From NCBI GenBank assembly GCA_023853785.1, contig JAJIRX010000228.1, positions 1 through 33,343 on the forward strand: DNA of 33,343 nucleotides, read 5' to 3'. Under the pieces are notes generated by a model. The model ran no database searches. It was not told the DNA's origin and saw only the letters and a list, made by a program, of their open reading frames with translations. This document shows positions 11,936 to 20,588 of this stretch, one piece after another (the stretch's first letter is position 1; every line of letters begins with the position of its first letter). Position numbers and translations under genes: made by a program. The stretch is from Psilocybe azurescens (lineage: Eukaryota; Basidiomycota; Agaricomycetes; Agaricales; Agrocybaceae).

Positions 11936-12733
11936 ATGCCGTCTGAAACCACCTTCGATAAACTCACTGATGGGAATTATTTTGAGTGGAAGATTTACAT
12001 GGAAGCCTTACTCACTCGCAAGGGCTTATTGGATTATGTGGATGGCACTGCAGAACACCCTGGGGGACTGAACAGACCAAGAAAGTCAAGGATTTTATGC
12101 GCAAGCAATCTGAGACTCGTGCAGAGCTCATTCTTTGTGTAACCCCTTCCCAGCTCGCTCACTGCCATAACCTGGACCCCTCTGTCATCTGGAAAACACT
12201 CTCAGATATTCATGCATCACGTGGTCGCTCCACCATTATTTCGCTCTGTCGCCGTTTTCACCGTCTCCCTTGATCGTGGTGAAGTCATGTCTGCCTACGT
12301 TGCCCATGTCCGCCATATCGCATTTCTTCTTGAGGAAGCAGGTGTGAAAGTCACTGAGGATGACATTATTCTTGCCATTACTTCAGGACTTCCCCATTCA
12401 TATGACTCTTTTCTTATTTCGCTCGATGCCACCCCAGACAGTGAATATACGCTCACCTACGTTATCACCCGCATCATGAATGAATACCAGCGCCAACACC
12501 AATATCCCCCATGCCAAGCACAAGCCTCTGAGGACCCCCAGAATGAAGCTATGGCCGTTACTGGTGCCCCCTCTTGTGGTATTGCCCACATCACTTGTTT
12601 TTCATGCGGTAAGAAAGGTCATTATCAGTCCAACTGCACCAATTCTTCCAGCCCCCATCCCATCAAATCTGGATCTATAGGGCATGCTGCTCTTGCTTTG
12701 GAAGATGACTCTGATGATGATGAAGCTTTTTAG
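11936..12733 (+). pseudogene. Copia gag (UBN2/DUF4219-like) with zinc knuckle, frameshifted
   Basis: The capsid-like gag opens with a DUF4219-like start (TTFDKLTDGNYFEWKIYMEA). A UBN2-like helical region follows (ETRAELILCVTPSQL, then MSAYVAHVRHIAFLLEEAG and ILAITSGLPHSYDSF). A CCHC zinc knuckle CFSCGKKGHYQSNC lies near 12597-12638, and the acidic tail ends DDSDDDEAF. One base is missing in the run near 12065 and one is gained near 12265. The two cancel, so the whole span of 798 bases still equals 266 codons. As written, translation from the first ATG stops at 12142. In a Copia element this protein forms the particle that packages RNA. No polymerase follows; the right LTR starts 70 bases after the stop. 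Confidence 0.85.
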
Positions 12734-12803
12734 TTTCTGAGGGTGCGATTTATTTCTTTTATTTTTGTCTTATTTTCTGGTCATTTTGCCGTTTGCGAGG
12801 GTG

Positions 12804-13031
12804 TGTTGGAATATGGGAATCAAACAGCACAATTCCCGTGATCCCGTGCACTGAATACGCAGCCACAAGTATGTAGATTTTATATATAAACTGAATTCTC
12901 CGTTATAGAGTAAATTTAGTTAGTATAAATTGTATTTACAGTATATAAGTACAGTATTTACATTATTGTACGGCTATGCGTTTACCTCCCAATCACACAG
13001 TTTTTATCTGATTGATTTGGTCTTTTCAACA
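12804..13031 (+). repeat. 3' LTR of the gag-only Copia element
   Basis: 228 bp, same length as the 5' LTR with four transition differences. It is followed by the target duplication AAGAC. Confidence 0.9.
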
Positions 13032-14104
13032 AAGACTGGTCTTTTGCAGTCCTTTGCAGTCCTGAACCAGTCTTGGTCTTAACCAGTCTTAACCGGTTTT
13101 AACCAGTATTACACCTAAAAATATGCAAAGTTATAGAGATAATAATTGTAGAAGTAATTTATAGCTTTAGAACGATCTCAAAAAAATAATATTCTGTTAA
13201 AATTTGACAATTCTATGAAAATATTTTGCAAATTCTACCCTTTTAACAAAATTTTAATGATTTATTTAATTCTCAGCCAAAAGTTGACCAAATATTATGG
13301 TCTTGGAGATATTTTAAAAGGAAAAAGCAGGGCTACAAAATAGCTGGTTCAGACCAGTCTGAACAGCTGAAGATGATCTGAAATGTCTGGAGTTGGACAC
13401 TGATCTGTTTTTATGGTGAGGACTGTGATTTGGGGTTGAAGTCAAATAGTTTGCTTGCTGATTGATGTCAAGCAAGTTACAGGGGCCTGAGAGTGGGTTT
13501 GACTTGTAAAATAGTCCCGACAATGCAACTTGTTCAATGAGTGAGAAGGATGAAACAAGATGACAGGAGGGCGAATGGGTGGTGGCGGAGCGTGAGCAAT
13601 TTTTCTGCACGACAAATATCAATGATGCTTATGACGTACAAAGAAGCAGTAGTATAGCAAGTTTTATTTTTGTGTTTGAGAGTTTTTGTTTTGGACTGGA
13701 TATTTCTTGGTGCAATAAGAGAGTGACTTTGGTGTATATTTATCAGATTTTTGTGGGGGGGAATCCAGTGTCTAAAACAGATACAAGTTGGCTACTTTAA
13801 ATACATTTTCATACACTAAATTTTATGTGCTTGGTTATTCCAAGCTTTTGGTTTTGATCATTGGAGGCGCATTGCAGCTCTGGATAATGGTTTAGTTTTC
13901 TCAGATGGTGGGTGCCATATGGATTTCGCGGATACTGAGCATGTGTCTGGCTGCAGGGTGGCGTGGAGTGATGTGACATGGATGATATGTCAGGAATTAG
14001 TTGATACAATGATGATGTTGTTTCTTAGAGTGCCTAAAGTCTCTTCCACAGTTGCTGTTGTTTGCTGCTTTCTGTACTGAGACAGAACAAGAGTTCTACA
14101 CCAC

Positions 14105-14245
14105 AAAGACTGGTCCCCCAAGACCAGTCTTTTCATCCTCAAAATCAAAAGACCAGACTGCTGGTCTGGTCTTTTCTGGTCTTGGTCTGGTCTTGGTCTG
14201 GTCTTGGCTCTGGTCTTGGTCTGGTCTTTTGCTGGTCTTAAGACT
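14105..14245. repeat. GGTCTTGGTCTG word array at right end of hAT element
   Basis: About ten imperfect copies of GGTCTT/GGTCTGGTCTT lie just inside the right terminal repeat. The left end holds the same words in the opposite sense. Such subterminal arrays are typical transposase-binding regions of hAT elements; binding itself is inferred. Confidence 0.6.
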
Positions 14246-14261
14246 GAACTTCCAAACACTA

Positions 14262-14269
14262 CACAAAAT
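14262..14269. repeat. hAT target-site duplication, right copy
   Basis: CACAAAAT, identical to 11268-11275. Confidence 0.75.
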
Positions 14270-14587
14270 CTTCAAACAGAAGGTGAATACAAGGGTTAGC
14301 TCACAAGGATTTCAGAGTAATATATATGTTTTTGTGATTTCTTGGTGGGTGCTGAGACTTTTACAAATCTCTACTCTAACACAATACTGTTTCCAGACCT
14401 TTTTAGTGTCACTATCAGCAGATACACACATTGAGCTGACATGTGGGGTTCAAAATTCAGCAGAATCTCTTCTCTAACACAGTACCATTTCCAGACCTTC
14501 TTGGGGTCACTATAAGCAGGTACATGCTTTGAGCTAAATAATTTGGTGGTCTTCTTGACCTAATAAAACACACTTCAGCCCTCTTGT

Positions 14588-15744
14588 TCTACCAGCTAAA
14601 GACCCTCTTGGCCTTGGGAATACAAAACAAGAGAGAGCTAGGTTATGAATCTAGCTTGCATGCCCTATATCTCAGTTGCACTCTTGCTGGGTATAAAGTC
14701 AATATTTAGACTTGAGTTGTGTGAGATGAACTCTTCAAGTATTTCTAGCTTTCAAATGTGCAAAGCACTACTTTTAAATTCAAAGGTGAACAATAGATTG
14801 CTATTGCTTGACAAGCAATTAATGTTCTCGAAGTTCTTAATACTTTCAGAAAATGCAGTTGCAGAATAAATCTGAACTGTATGTTCTTGGGGTAAAAATT
14901 ACTTGTTTGATATCTACATAGATATGTTTAATTTATAGCTACAGGTACATACAATTTTGGAGAATAATTTAGTAAATCAAATCACTATTACAAACCCCAA
15001 ACTACATATTTCTCAAACCATAAGCCTTTCTACAACCAATTGGATCACTAATAAATAATCTATGTGGTTATCACATGCCCAGCTAGTAATTGGCACTCTT
15101 CAGCTGTTATTTTTTAGGCATACAGATCACAAATTTTGACAGTAAAATGTCTTCAGCATTTGCCTAGGAACCCAGCTGATGATGGGTTTGTCCAGTTAAA
15201 CTGTGTTATTCAATTTGTTCATCAGCTCAGCACCTGTTGAACTCTTATGAGTCAACTGCACATTGGAGGGCTGTGCACTATTCCATTTCTCCTATTAGTT
15301 GAGAATACTCTTCATATTCATATACTCTGATCCGCTCAGCTAGATGCACATGCATGGTTCATTATTGCTTCCAGAATATGAAGACTTGCTTGGTAGTCCT
15401 CATTTTTCTTTATGTTTCAGACAGCTAAAGCTACCCTTGCCCCATACTGTGATCAAACTCATTTAATGAGGGTCAAGATGGTTTGTTCTGACTGTCTGTG
15501 ATGCATGAGGACCTGTATCGCACTCCACAAGACCTCTAGAATACTTTGGTGCTAAGTCTAAATTGTATCACATGTAGTTTAGCTGTGAGCCAATATTGCT
15601 TATTTCATAGTGTCCCTCATCCTTCATGAATGTATTACAGCTCACTTATATACATCTGGATGTCAAAAAATTCAGCTGCTCTTCATTATGCATATTTTTA
15701 AACAGCTAGCCATGCAATGGTCTCTTCACTGTATTTCTGAGACC
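14588..15744. other. AT-rich spacer between foldback arms
   Basis: No gene was seen. The 74-codon frame at 14645-14869 has no recognisable motif. The right part (about 15580-15735) is a diverged direct copy of about 16290-16445, sharing CTAGCCATGCAATGGTCTCT. Confidence 0.4.
15580..15735 (+). repeat. Diverged direct repeat, copy 1
   Basis: It matches 16290-16445 in the same orientation; both end in CTAGCCATGCAATGGTCTCT. This adds an internal direct repeat to the foldback structure. Confidence 0.6.
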
Positions 15745-16169
15745 AAGAAGGTTGAATAGTGTTTTATTAGGTCAAGAGGACTACCAAATTATTTAGCTCA
15801 AAGCATGTACATGCTGATAGTGGTCCTAAGAAGGTCTGAAAATGGTACTGTGTTAGAGAAGAGATTCTGCTGAATTTTGAACCCCATACTTCAGCTCAAA
15901 GTGTGTACCCACTGATAGTGATCCTAAGAAGGTCTGGAAACAGTATTTTACTAGAGCAGAGATTTGCAAAAGTCTCAGCACCCACCAAGAAATCATAAAA
16001 ACACATATATTATCAAAACCCTTGTAATCTAACAACTCATATTCACCCCTTTTTGAGGAATTTGTGTAGTACAATTATTAAAAGCACAAGTTTTGCTTCC
16101 CAATGACAAACTATTCATTTTAACATTAGTTGAAGTGTTAAGCTGCAACACTCTGCAGCAAGCATCTCA
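15745..16169. repeat. Right arm of large foldback repeat
   Basis: Its reverse complement matches 14587-14262 joined to 11275-11164. The short frames in both arms (WWVLRLLQIS...) are translations of the same repeat, not genes. Confidence 0.7.
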
Positions 16170-16289
16170 ATGCCTTGTATCTTCCTCCACTGTTCTCTAG
16201 TCAGCACATAGTTACATCTTTTTACAGATTGTATTTTGTTATAACAATAGCTAGCTCAACTGCCCAGTACTTTGACATAAATATGCTGT

Positions 16290-16445
16290 TCATCCTGCTT
16301 AACTGTGAGGCAACATTGCATATTTTATAGTTTTACCCATCCTTTGTAAATGTATTACTGCACACTTGTATACAACTAAATGCTAAAAATTTCAGCTAAT
16401 CTCTGTTATTTGTCTTTTTATACAGCTAGCCATGCAATGGTCTCT
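16290..16445 (+). repeat. Diverged direct repeat, copy 2
   Basis: Counterpart of 15580-15735. Confidence 0.6.
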
Positions 16446-16554
16446 TCAGCAGGTGCCATGTCAGACTTGAAAAGAAATTTAATGATGAGACATTTCATAA
16501 ACCTTCACAAAAAGTTGAAAATCCTTGCATTTTGTGTCTTCATCTCACTGTACA

Positions 16555-16653
16555 AAAGCCAGGGCCCAGGCCTGGTGCTTAGGCTTTTGAGAATATCAAG
16601 CTGGGCCAAAGCCCCCTCAGGCCAAGCCTAGGGCCTGGCTTGGCCTGGCTTTT
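16555..16653. repeat. GC-rich GGCCTGGCTT word array, right
   Basis: Same word style as 10799-10937, located outside the right foldback arm. Its exact end is not clear and no target duplication was found. Confidence 0.45.
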
Positions 16654-17078
16654 TGGTGTCTGAAAGTGCATTTTGTCGATATATGCTGTAGAATATTAAT
16701 TAGATAAACTTACTATAGAACAACTATAAGTAATACAAATGAAAGACAAATAAACTAATGAATAGAAACAAAGAACAAAGTAGTGAGATATAAGGGAGAA
16801 GTTTTCAATGGCAGTGTGGTGCACAATTAGCAGCCTTCTTTGAATGTGATCAGAATCTGTGATGGATCTTAGCTTAGCGGTCAGGACCATGTCACATCAC
16901 CTGACATAAGATGGCTATGAATTGCCTGTATCTTACTTAATTTGCATTGTCTTTTCATGCTTCCAACTCTGATCTTTTCAACTGAACAAACACCTGGTTC
17001 TGCTCTGTCCATTGCTCAATGGCAAACTTTAACTTTGAGTATGGTAAGACATCTTGTTCAATGTGGCACTTTCTTTTG
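16654..17078. other. AT-rich, gene-free stretch
   Basis: No coding or structural signal was recognised. Confidence 0.4.
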
Positions 17079-17086
17079 TTCTCAGG

Positions 17087-17405
17087 CAGGCAATAGCACG
17101 GGTAAAACCCCGGGTATCGCGCCAGAAAACCGCACCCTACTCACAGGCATAACCCTACCCGCAACCGGACTGGTTTATCCGTCAAAACGAGCCCAAAAAC
17201 ATCCAAATCGGCCCAGAAATGAAGGAGATACAGCCAATTTCGAAGAATTTTGCGAAATTGGCTGTATCTCCCTCAGTTATGGTCCAAAAATATGTTTTTG
17301 GGCTTGTTTGAAAGCTCACTGGTAGTGCTATTGTAATCCGTGCCAGAACCGTGAGATACCCCGACCCGTCACCCGTGGGTTTACCCAAACCCCTGCCATT
17401 CCCTA
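17087..17405. mobile_element. hAT-type MITE A (319 bp)
   Basis: The ends are CAGGCAATAGCA and the inverse of TAGGGAATGGCA, with the 8-bp duplication TTCTCAGG at 17079-17086 and 17406-17413. Subterminal GGGTA/TACCC words are frequent. The centre is a perfect 19-bp inverted repeat (17224-17242 with 17253-17271) with a 10-base loop, and the halves stay complementary further out, so the element can fold into one long hairpin. It has no coding capacity. Confidence 0.75.
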
Positions 17406-17413
17406 TTCTCAGG

Positions 17414-17733
17414 TAGGCTATTGCAGGAGTGTGGCCTATCTGTACGGGTCATGGGTAAGGGTATTTGCAGGCACGAGTACAGGTAAGCATTTGCATATGC
17501 GTATACCTTCAAAACAAGCCCAAGAACATAATTTTTGGTACAGAAATGAATGAGATACAGCCAAATTTGTCAAAAAAGCGAATTTGGCCATATCTTATTC
17601 ATTTCTGAGCCGATTTGGCTGTTCTTGAGCTTGTTTTGACAGGTAAACCCGTGCGAGTCATGGGTGTAGGTACACATGGGTATGGGTACAGGTAGGCGGC
17701 CAGATACCCGAGGGTTATCTGTGCAATTGCCTA
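17414..17733. mobile_element. hAT-type MITE B (320 bp), stacked on A
   Basis: The ends are TAGGCTATTGCA and the inverse of TAGGCAATTGCA. It is flanked by TTCTCAGG at 17406-17413 and 17734-17741, so it shares one target copy with MITE A. It has the same GGGTA-rich ends and a similar central inverted repeat around GAGATACAGCCAAATT. It is related to A but diverged. Confidence 0.75.
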
Positions 17734-17741
17734 TTCTCAGG

Positions 17742-18211
17742 CAATTTCATTATTAAAAAGGATTTAAGTTTTTTTGTGCTGTGAAGGCTTTGGGTAAATT
17801 ATGACGCAATCAGTCAGCCAGAGTCCCGGCTTGACGTCATTTTGCTTCAGCTAAAATTAGAAACATACCCGGATTCCGGGACAAAATCAGTAACTGTGAT
17901 GCCCAGTGACATGGGCTGTCACAGAGCCCTAAAGGCCTTTTTTTTTATTTGAGACAATACATTTGTGCTTTCAACACTGCCAATATTACACATTTTTGTT
18001 CTGGAACACATAATAGTCAATGCTTTAACTTACCCTGACAGTTAACTGTGCAATAATCATATTTTATCTCTTAAAAATGCGAAATCATGCTAATCTGCCT
18101 GCCAAATATGGCCTTCCAAGGCATTTGAAAGATATCTTCTTAGCAACAATGTCTATTGACACAATTCATAGATGTATTTCACTTGAAGTCTAATTTATAA
18201 TTAATTGATCT
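17742..18211. other. Gene-free stretch
   Basis: No gene was seen. A short imperfect hairpin lies near 17898-17925 (TGTGATGCCCA with TGGGCTGTCACA). The rest is AT-rich. Confidence 0.4.
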
Positions 18212-18359
18212 GACCACAATTTTAATTTTGGTTCATATTGATGAGATAGACCTGCAAAATGAGCAGTTTAACGTATTTGGGGAATGACCACAATTTTAAT
18301 TTTGGTTCATATTGATGAGATAGACCTGCAAAATGAGCAGTTTAACGTATTTGGGGAAT
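18212..18359 (+). repeat. Perfect tandem duplication, 2 x 74 bp
   Basis: 18212-18285 and 18286-18359 are identical over 74 bases, starting GACCACAATT and ending TTTGGGGAAT. Perfect identity in a decaying region suggests a recent event or an assembly duplication. Confidence 0.92.
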
Positions 18360-18639
18360 ATAAATAAAAATTCTGTTCTGATAAAGTTAAAGTTAATGGA
18401 TCACAGACCCTAAGCTGGCATGGACTGAGCCACAGCTTTTCACTTTCTGAACTGCCCTAATATATTTTCTAATAAGAGCTTCAAAAATCCACTCAACATG
18501 CTTGCAATGTCCTATAAAAACACAGCTTTGTGAGCATGCTGCGTGAGTAGTCACATGATATCTAAGTTGAGCTGAATGTTGCACGTGCCAAGCATTTGGT
18601 TGAACACTCTACCATGACAACCACCACCTAAACGTCGTT

Positions 18640-19240
18640 GATGAGGCGCATTGGGAATTCTGGTGCTTTGGAGGGGAGATGGAGAAGGAGACCCAAAAGG
18701 TGAGTGAGATTAAAAGATCTCTCAAAGTTGCACTTCACTTACTGGTTTTTGATGTTCAATAGCTAGAAAACCTCACTTCTAATGGGCCCTCTGCATCGTG
18801 ACTCACCTTCATTCACCATGCATTTTGATCTTCAACCCCAACAACATCCCCTCCTGCACATGCTTGAATAGACTTGTGCAAATATAAGTTAATTCTCAAT
18901 TCACTCATGTATTTTTTTTGTTTATGTTATTTTATAGCGTCTGAGGGTGGGCCCCTTCCTCGGCTTTGTAATTACTCATACATATGTTTGGCCCAGGCTT
19001 TCTGGGCTGCTCGCCACTTAGTCTTCAACTATCCTCTGCACCCCAGAGGGCCCTCAGGTCCCCCTGCTAGGCCCGACTGTTCCTCAGCTGTTTGGGACAC
19101 ATCTCTTAAGTCGGTGAGTGTTGTATCATCTATTTTAATTTCCTCTTGTCTCATCTTTTCTCTAGCACTCCCATCCAATTTCTTGGAAGGCATGTTTGAC
19201 CGAGTCGGATCTTGGTTCTGATGGGCATTCATTGTACTTC
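18640..19240 (+). other. Unidentified spliced-looking gene remnant
   Basis: Several well-formed GT-AG introns are visible: AAAAG/gtgagt at 18699 to ttcaatag at about 18761; TCG/gtgagt near 19112 to ctctag at about 19166; and gtaagt near 19350 to tttgtag at 19400. The frame between them (about 18940-19110, block EGGPLPRLCNYSYICLAQAF) is open and proline/leucine-rich, but I recognise no family. It could be a host gene fragment captured by the mobile block, or chance. Nothing supports a function. Confidence 0.3.
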
Positions 19241-19597
19241 TTTGGGTGTGTTCTTTTGGGTCAAATGTTGGCTGTGTCGGTGTGATTGGGCAACGGTTGG
19301 TGTGGTTGGCAATCTAGGGGGGGGGTCTTGGGTGGGGCGGGCATATAGGTAAGTGGTCACTCATGTATTTACTTTACTGATAATTTCTATTCTTTTGTAG
19401 GTACTGTACGATATGAACGAAACTCACCACAATGTTGCTTGCCCCTGACACATTTGTTGTGGGGTGCACGTCTTCTTGTAGTATGTCATCTTTTATTCAT
19501 TTTATTCTTCCTCCCACTCATATATAGGTGATTGGCACCGTCATTGCTGCTACTGGTCATCTGGTCATATGTCAACTTCAGCAATGTCAACTACACA

Positions 19598-19868
19598 TAG
19601 GGAATGGCATGGGTTTTTGAACCTGTGTGGGTTACAGGTATAAGTATGCATGGGTATGGGTATAGGTAACAATTTTTGTATCTGTGAGCTTTTAAACGAG
19701 CTCTAGAACGTCCCAAACGGTTGAGAATTGAGTCTCATTTCTCAACTGTTCAAGTTGTTTTTGGGCTCGTTTTGATGGGTAAACCAGCTGGGTTGCGGGT
19801 AGGGCTCACCATGGGTATGGGTACCAGTATAGCACGAGATATCCAGGGGTTACCTGTGCCATTCCCTA
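19598..19868. mobile_element. hAT-type MITE C (271 bp)
   Basis: It has 12-bp perfect terminal inverted repeats TAGGGAATGGCA/TGCCATTCCCTA. GGGTATGGGTA words lie near both ends, with a central palindrome around TTGAGAATTGAGTCTCATTTCTCAA. It belongs to the same family as MITEs A and B. The flanks (ACTACACA and TGCACAAA) do not form a clear duplication. Confidence 0.7.
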
Positions 19869-20160
19869 TGCACAAAAAAGTACGTGAATTAATTGTGTGA
19901 GCTGTTTCTACTGAACTGATCATCATTTTAAGTGAAGGCTGGGCCTGGGCTGCATCGATCATCATGCTGTGCTGTTCCTAAACCCACCCCTAATAATGTC
20001 TCTAATAAAGTGCTTAAATAGTCTTTTTTATTTATTTTCTGGACGCTTGAGCATCTCACTAGGCTCTACACAGTTTTATTATTACATTACAGTGTATTTT
20101 TTTACTCATATTAGTCTGTTTAATTGAATCATATTAGTCTGCAAATGTAACACTTATTAG
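19869..20160. other. AT-rich, gene-free stretch
   Basis: No gene was seen. TCATATTAGTCTG occurs twice, near 20106 and 20128. Confidence 0.4.
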
Positions 20161-20540
20161 TGGCATATCCAAGACATTGCTTAATAGCGTAGCAGGAGCA
20201 CCTTTTGGCAGTGTTATCTGAGACACCACTAAATAAGGGGCTGAAGCACCTTTAAATAGTGCATCTGGGACATTGCTAAATTCTAAGCAGGAGCACCTCT
20301 GCATAGCGTGTTTGCAGACATTATTAAATGCTATTTTATGAACATGACTTAATGGTAATTTATCCTGTGCCAAAGACACCATTTGATAGTGATTCGGCAA
20401 CCCAGCTAACAGTGTTCTCTGAGCACCATTTGCTGCTGCCGATAAAACACTATTTAATGACGCCATTTTGATAAATAACTACCGTCATTAAATGGTGTCA
20501 GAACATTATGATCTGATGGCGGCTGGGCACACTATTTATT
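20161..20540. repeat. Right subterminal motif array of the 10.1-kb element
   Basis: Roughly ten degenerate copies of GA(C/G)CACC-ATTTAATAGTG are spread every 20-50 bases: GAGCACCTTTTGGCAGTG (20196), GACACCACTAAATAAG (20222), AAGCACCTTTAAATAGTGC (20244), GAGCACCTCTGCATAGCG (20291), AAGACACCATTTGATAGTG (20374), and AACACTATTTAATGACG (20447), inverted at 20483-20499. A 10-bp perfect hairpin TTTAATGACG/CGTCATTAAA lies at 20453-20462 and 20483-20492. The 110-codon minus-strand frame here is a by-product of the array. Confidence 0.55.
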
Positions 20541-20574
20541 GGCAAACTAGGCACACGAACAAATGCCGAGCTGG

Positions 20575-20586
20575 CTTCCCACAGTG
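20575..20586 (-). repeat. Right terminal inverted repeat (12 bp)
   Basis: CTTCCCACAGTG, the exact inverse of 10451-10462. It is followed by TCAT, whose last two bases open the EF-hand gene's ATG. Confidence 0.55.
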
Positions 20587-20588
20587 TC

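Larger units (their letters stand above)
11391..13031 (+). mobile_element. Copia-type LTR retrotransposon, gag only (1.64 kb)
   Basis: Two 228-bp direct repeats (11391-11618 and 12804-13031) start TGTTGG and end CAACA. They are flanked by a perfect 5-bp target duplication AAGAC (11386-11390 and 13032-13036). The internal part of only 1,185 bp encodes a Copia-like gag with a zinc knuckle and nothing else: there is no protease, integrase, reverse transcriptase or RNase H and no room for them. It must have been moved in trans by a full Copia element. The LTRs differ at four positions, all transitions, so the insertion is fairly recent. A purine-rich GAGGGTG precedes the right LTR as a candidate polypurine tract. 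No primer-binding site was confidently identified. Confidence 0.88.
11276..14261. mobile_element. hAT-type non-autonomous element with nested retrotransposon
   Basis: The ends are TAGTGTTTGAAAGT on the left and its near-perfect inverse at 14248-14261 (one mismatch in 14). A perfect 8-bp target duplication CACAAAAT flanks it at 11268-11275 and 14262-14269. An 8-bp duplication with TA(G)-type ends is the hAT hallmark. Without the LTR element nested at 11391-13031 it would be about 1.34 kb. It has no transposase frame. Both ends carry arrays of AAGACTGGTCTT-like words (11300-11385, 13037-13110 and 14105-14245), probably transposase-binding subterminal repeats. Confidence 0.78.
11164..14587. repeat. 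Left arm of large foldback repeat (split by a hAT insertion)
   Basis: Bases 11164-11275 plus 14262-14587 are together the inverted counterpart of about 16169-15745. Shared words include TTGCTGCAGAGTG, ACTACACAAA, TTTCTTGGTGGGTGCTGAGA and TACATGCTTTGAGCTAAATA. The arm is interrupted exactly at 11276-14261 by a hAT-type element, so the foldback is older than that insertion. Confidence 0.7.
10451..20586. mobile_element. Putative 10.1-kb terminal-inverted-repeat element (CACTG ends), non-autonomous
   Basis: The block begins CACTGTGGGAAG and ends with its exact reverse complement CTTCCCACAGTG. It is flanked on both sides by TCAT (10447-10450 and 20587-20590). Inside both ends lie repeated short words of the type GACACC-ATTTAATAGTG, several on the left (10543-10690) and about ten on the right (20160-20540). 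This end-plus-subterminal-array layout resembles CACTA/EnSpm elements, whose ends start CACTA or CACTG, but those normally make 2-3 bp target duplications, not 4. No transposase frame was found inside; the interior is filled by other mobile elements. Joining the two flanks at TCAT gives a continuous sequence running into the EF-hand start codon. The boundaries are inferred, not proven. Confidence 0.55.

Noticed and set aside
14052..16074. Paired frames with WWVLRLLQIS on opposite strands
   Set aside because: They are the two arms of the foldback repeat. Similarity of the translations only reflects the DNA repeat.
18212..18359. CRISPR-like or satellite array
   Set aside because: There are only two adjacent 74-bp units without spacers, in a eukaryotic context. 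It is a simple tandem duplication.
19590..19876. Possible target duplication around MITE C
   Set aside because: Flanks ACTACACA and TGCACAAA do not match over 8 bases; only a 6-base partial similarity remains.
20134..20466. 110-codon minus-strand frame
   Set aside because: It is produced by the subterminal repeat array; no motif was seen.
10451..20586. Captured gene cluster or giant cargo-carrying element
   Set aside because: No long frame or recognisable enzyme was found inside. The content is nested small transposons, so cargo cannot be claimed.
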